Source: JBBQYA01 sp038209155 | GTDB taxonomy: Bacteria > Bacteroidota > Bacteroidia > Sphingobacteriales > Sphingobacteriaceae | Assembly: GCA_038209155.1 (NCBI GenBank) | Contig: JBBQYA010000077.1 | Location: forward strand, 1-13,652 | Direction of reading: 5' to 3' | DNA: 13,652 nucleotides | Shown: positions 12,319-13,652 of the stretch, one piece after another | Position numbering within the stretch: the stretch's first letter is position 1 | Layout: the number at the start of each line of letters is the position of its first letter | Notes under the pieces: generated by a model | What the model was told of the DNA's origin: nothing | The model's database searches: none | The model's input: the letters and a program-made list of their open reading frames with translations, nothing else | Made by a program: the position numbers and the translations under genes

Positions 12319-13652
12319 ATGAAATTAACGATTTGGGGAGCTGCGAGGCAGGTTACAGGAAGCATGCACATGCTGGAACTGGAAAATGGATACAAAATTT
12401 TAGTTGATTGTGGTTTGGCTTACGAAAATGGAAAAGAAGGCCCATCGGAATATTTTCCTTTTCAATGCGCTGATATCGATTTGGTTATATTAACTCATGC
12501 CCATGTAGATCATAGTGGAAACTTACCAACTTTAGTGAAACATGGCTATACCGGACAAATAATCTGTTCGCCAGCTACTGCACAATTAACCGCTATTTTA
12601 CTGAATGATACCGCCAACATTCTGATGAGTAAATCTGCTCCTAAAAATAAAAAGGGTCGACGAAGAGAATATTCTAAACCCCCCATTTATTTGCATAAAC
12701 ACGTGATGGATGCGATGGATAGAATGCTCGACTGGCCCACCGATAAAGTTTTTGAGGTAAATGAGAATCTAAGTTTTACTTTTCAGATTACAGGTCATCT
12801 TTTAGGAGCATGTGCAGTTATTTTTACCATAAATGAAAACGGTAAAGAAAAGAAAATTGCTTTCTCAGGAGATATAGGGAGAAAAAACTATCCAACATTA
12901 CAAGATCCTGCTCCTTTGCCAGATGTAGATTATTTAGTTTCTGAATCTACTTATGGTGGTAGATATCATTCAAAAGAAAAAACGATAGAACAGGTATTAA
13001 TAGATGTAATCAAAGAAACATGTATTGATTCTCCTGGCAGATTAATCATTCCAGCATTCAGTATTGGAAGAACGCAAGCATTAATTTTCTTATTAACAAA
13101 ACTTCAAAAAGAAGGTAAAATTGGCAATATTCCAGTTTATATAGATAGCCCTATGGCATTGCAAGCCACCAGTGTATATCGCAGATTTAGTCGTGAACTT
13201 TCAGAACCTGCTAGTCACTTATTTAATAAAGAAGATGATATTTTTGATTTGCCACATCTACATTTCATTGAGAATATGAATGAAAGTAAGACGCTGAGCA
13301 AATATTCTGAACCTGCTATTTTGGTTTCATCTGCTGGCATGTTGGAAGGTGGAAGAATCCAAGACCATTTATATCATAATATTCAAAATTACTATTGCAC
13401 TCTTTTATTTGTAGGTTATTGTGCAAAAGGAACTTTAGGTAGAAAATTATTAGATGGTGCAAAAATAATTCGAATTAATGATCGTGATTTAAGTGTTTTT
13501 GCTAGTATTAGGCGTACAGATCAATTAAGTGGACATGCAGATCACGATGATTTGATTAATTATATTTCTGTTTTAAACAAAGAAAAGCTGAAAGCTATAT
13601 TTTTAGTTCACGGGGAACCAGATGCAATGCGCGATCTTAAAGCTGGATTATT
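12319..13652 (+). CDS. Metallo-beta-lactamase/beta-CASP ribonuclease-like protein, 3' end cut off
   Basis: The frame is open from ATG 12319 to the window edge (444 codons) with no stop. It encodes a zinc-dependent metallo-beta-lactamase fold with a beta-CASP insert, the architecture of CPSF73 and RNase J, acting on RNA in the cytosol. Visible motifs are HAHVDHSG (60-67, zinc ligands), the motif 3 histidine in TGHLLGA (H160), GDIGR (D185), beta-CASP motif A at SESTYGG (E209), motif B at SGHADH (H406) and motif C at LVHGE (H431). All metal ligands are therefore present. Stand-alone bacterial members are about 450-470 residues, so only a short C-terminal piece should be missing. The protein begins MKLTIWGAARQVTGS, the usual start of this group, which supports the ATG chosen. 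It is the bacterial CPSF73-like (YSH1) type rather than classical RNase J, by its N terminus and shorter length. It lies 151 bases after the sugar cluster and probably has its own promoter. Confidence 0.93.
   Translation, partial: MKLTIWGAARQVTGSMHMLELENGYKILVDCGLAYENGKEGPSEYFPFQCADIDLVILTHAHVDHSGNLPTLVKHGYTGQIICSPATAQLTAILLNDTANILMSKSAPKNKKGRRREYSKPPIYLHKHVMDAMDRMLDWPTDKVFEVNENLSFTFQITGHLLGACAVIFTINENGKEKKIAFSGDIGRKNYPTLQDPAPLPDVDYLVSESTYGGRYHSKEKTIEQVLIDVIKETCIDSPGRLIIPAFSIGRTQALIFLLTKLQKEGKIGNIPVYIDSPMALQATSVYRRFSRELSEPASHLFNKEDDIFDLPHLHFIENMNESKTLSKYSEPAILVSSAGMLEGGRIQDHLYHNIQNYYCTLLFVGYCAKGTLGRKLLDGAKIIRINDRDLSVFASIRRTDQLSGHADHDDLINYISVLNKEKLKAIFLVHGEPDAMRDLKAGL

Overview
The window looks like chromosomal DNA of a Bacteroidota bacterium, possibly of the Sphingobacteriaceae/Pedobacter type. 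That lineage guess is an inference from gene content and style, not from a search. The DNA is AT-rich, Shine-Dalgarno sequences are mostly absent, a few candidate promoters resemble the Bacteroidota -7 consensus TAnnTTTG, and small secreted lipoproteins of Bacteroidota type (SC followed by charged residues) are present.

Left part (1-1991): the 3' end of sufE, a 360-base spacer filled with a 15-bp tandem repeat array enclosed by an inverted repeat, then a DUF59/MIP18-family Fe-S assembly gene and a seven-bladed WD40 gene, all on the plus strand. This is probably the tail of a SUF iron-sulfur operon. Middle (1992-3560): a minus-strand pair made of an intact small lipoprotein gene and, downstream of it, a second lipoprotein gene broken by two frameshifts and a nonsense codon. 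A roughly 440-base stretch without a gene follows.

Right part (3561-12167): a compact plus-strand surface-polysaccharide cluster. In order it holds a PaaK/CapK-like adenylate-forming enzyme, WbpI, a family 4 glycosyltransferase, an NAD-dependent epimerase/reductase, WbpB, WbpE, WbpD and a WbpL/WecA-type initiating glycosyl-phosphate transferase. WbpB, WbpE, WbpD and WbpI are four of the five enzymes that turn UDP-GlcNAc into UDP-2,3-diacetamido-2,3-dideoxy-D-mannuronic acid (UDP-ManNAc3NAcA). The first enzyme, the UDP-GlcNAc 6-dehydrogenase WbpA, is not in the window. The epimerase/reductase plus the WbpL-type transferase suggest that a 6-deoxy amino sugar such as FucNAc or QuiNAc is placed first on undecaprenyl phosphate, and the family 4 transferase adds the next residue. 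The order wbpI, family 4 transferase, short-chain reductase, (wbpB-E-D), wbpL recalls the wbpI-J-K-L part of the Pseudomonas aeruginosa O5 B-band O-antigen cluster. No flippase, polymerase or 4,6-dehydratase gene is present here.

The window ends inside a metallo-beta-lactamase/beta-CASP nuclease gene (12319 to the edge), related to CPSF73 and RNase J and probably not part of the sugar pathway. No tRNA, rRNA, CRISPR array or insertion sequence was seen.
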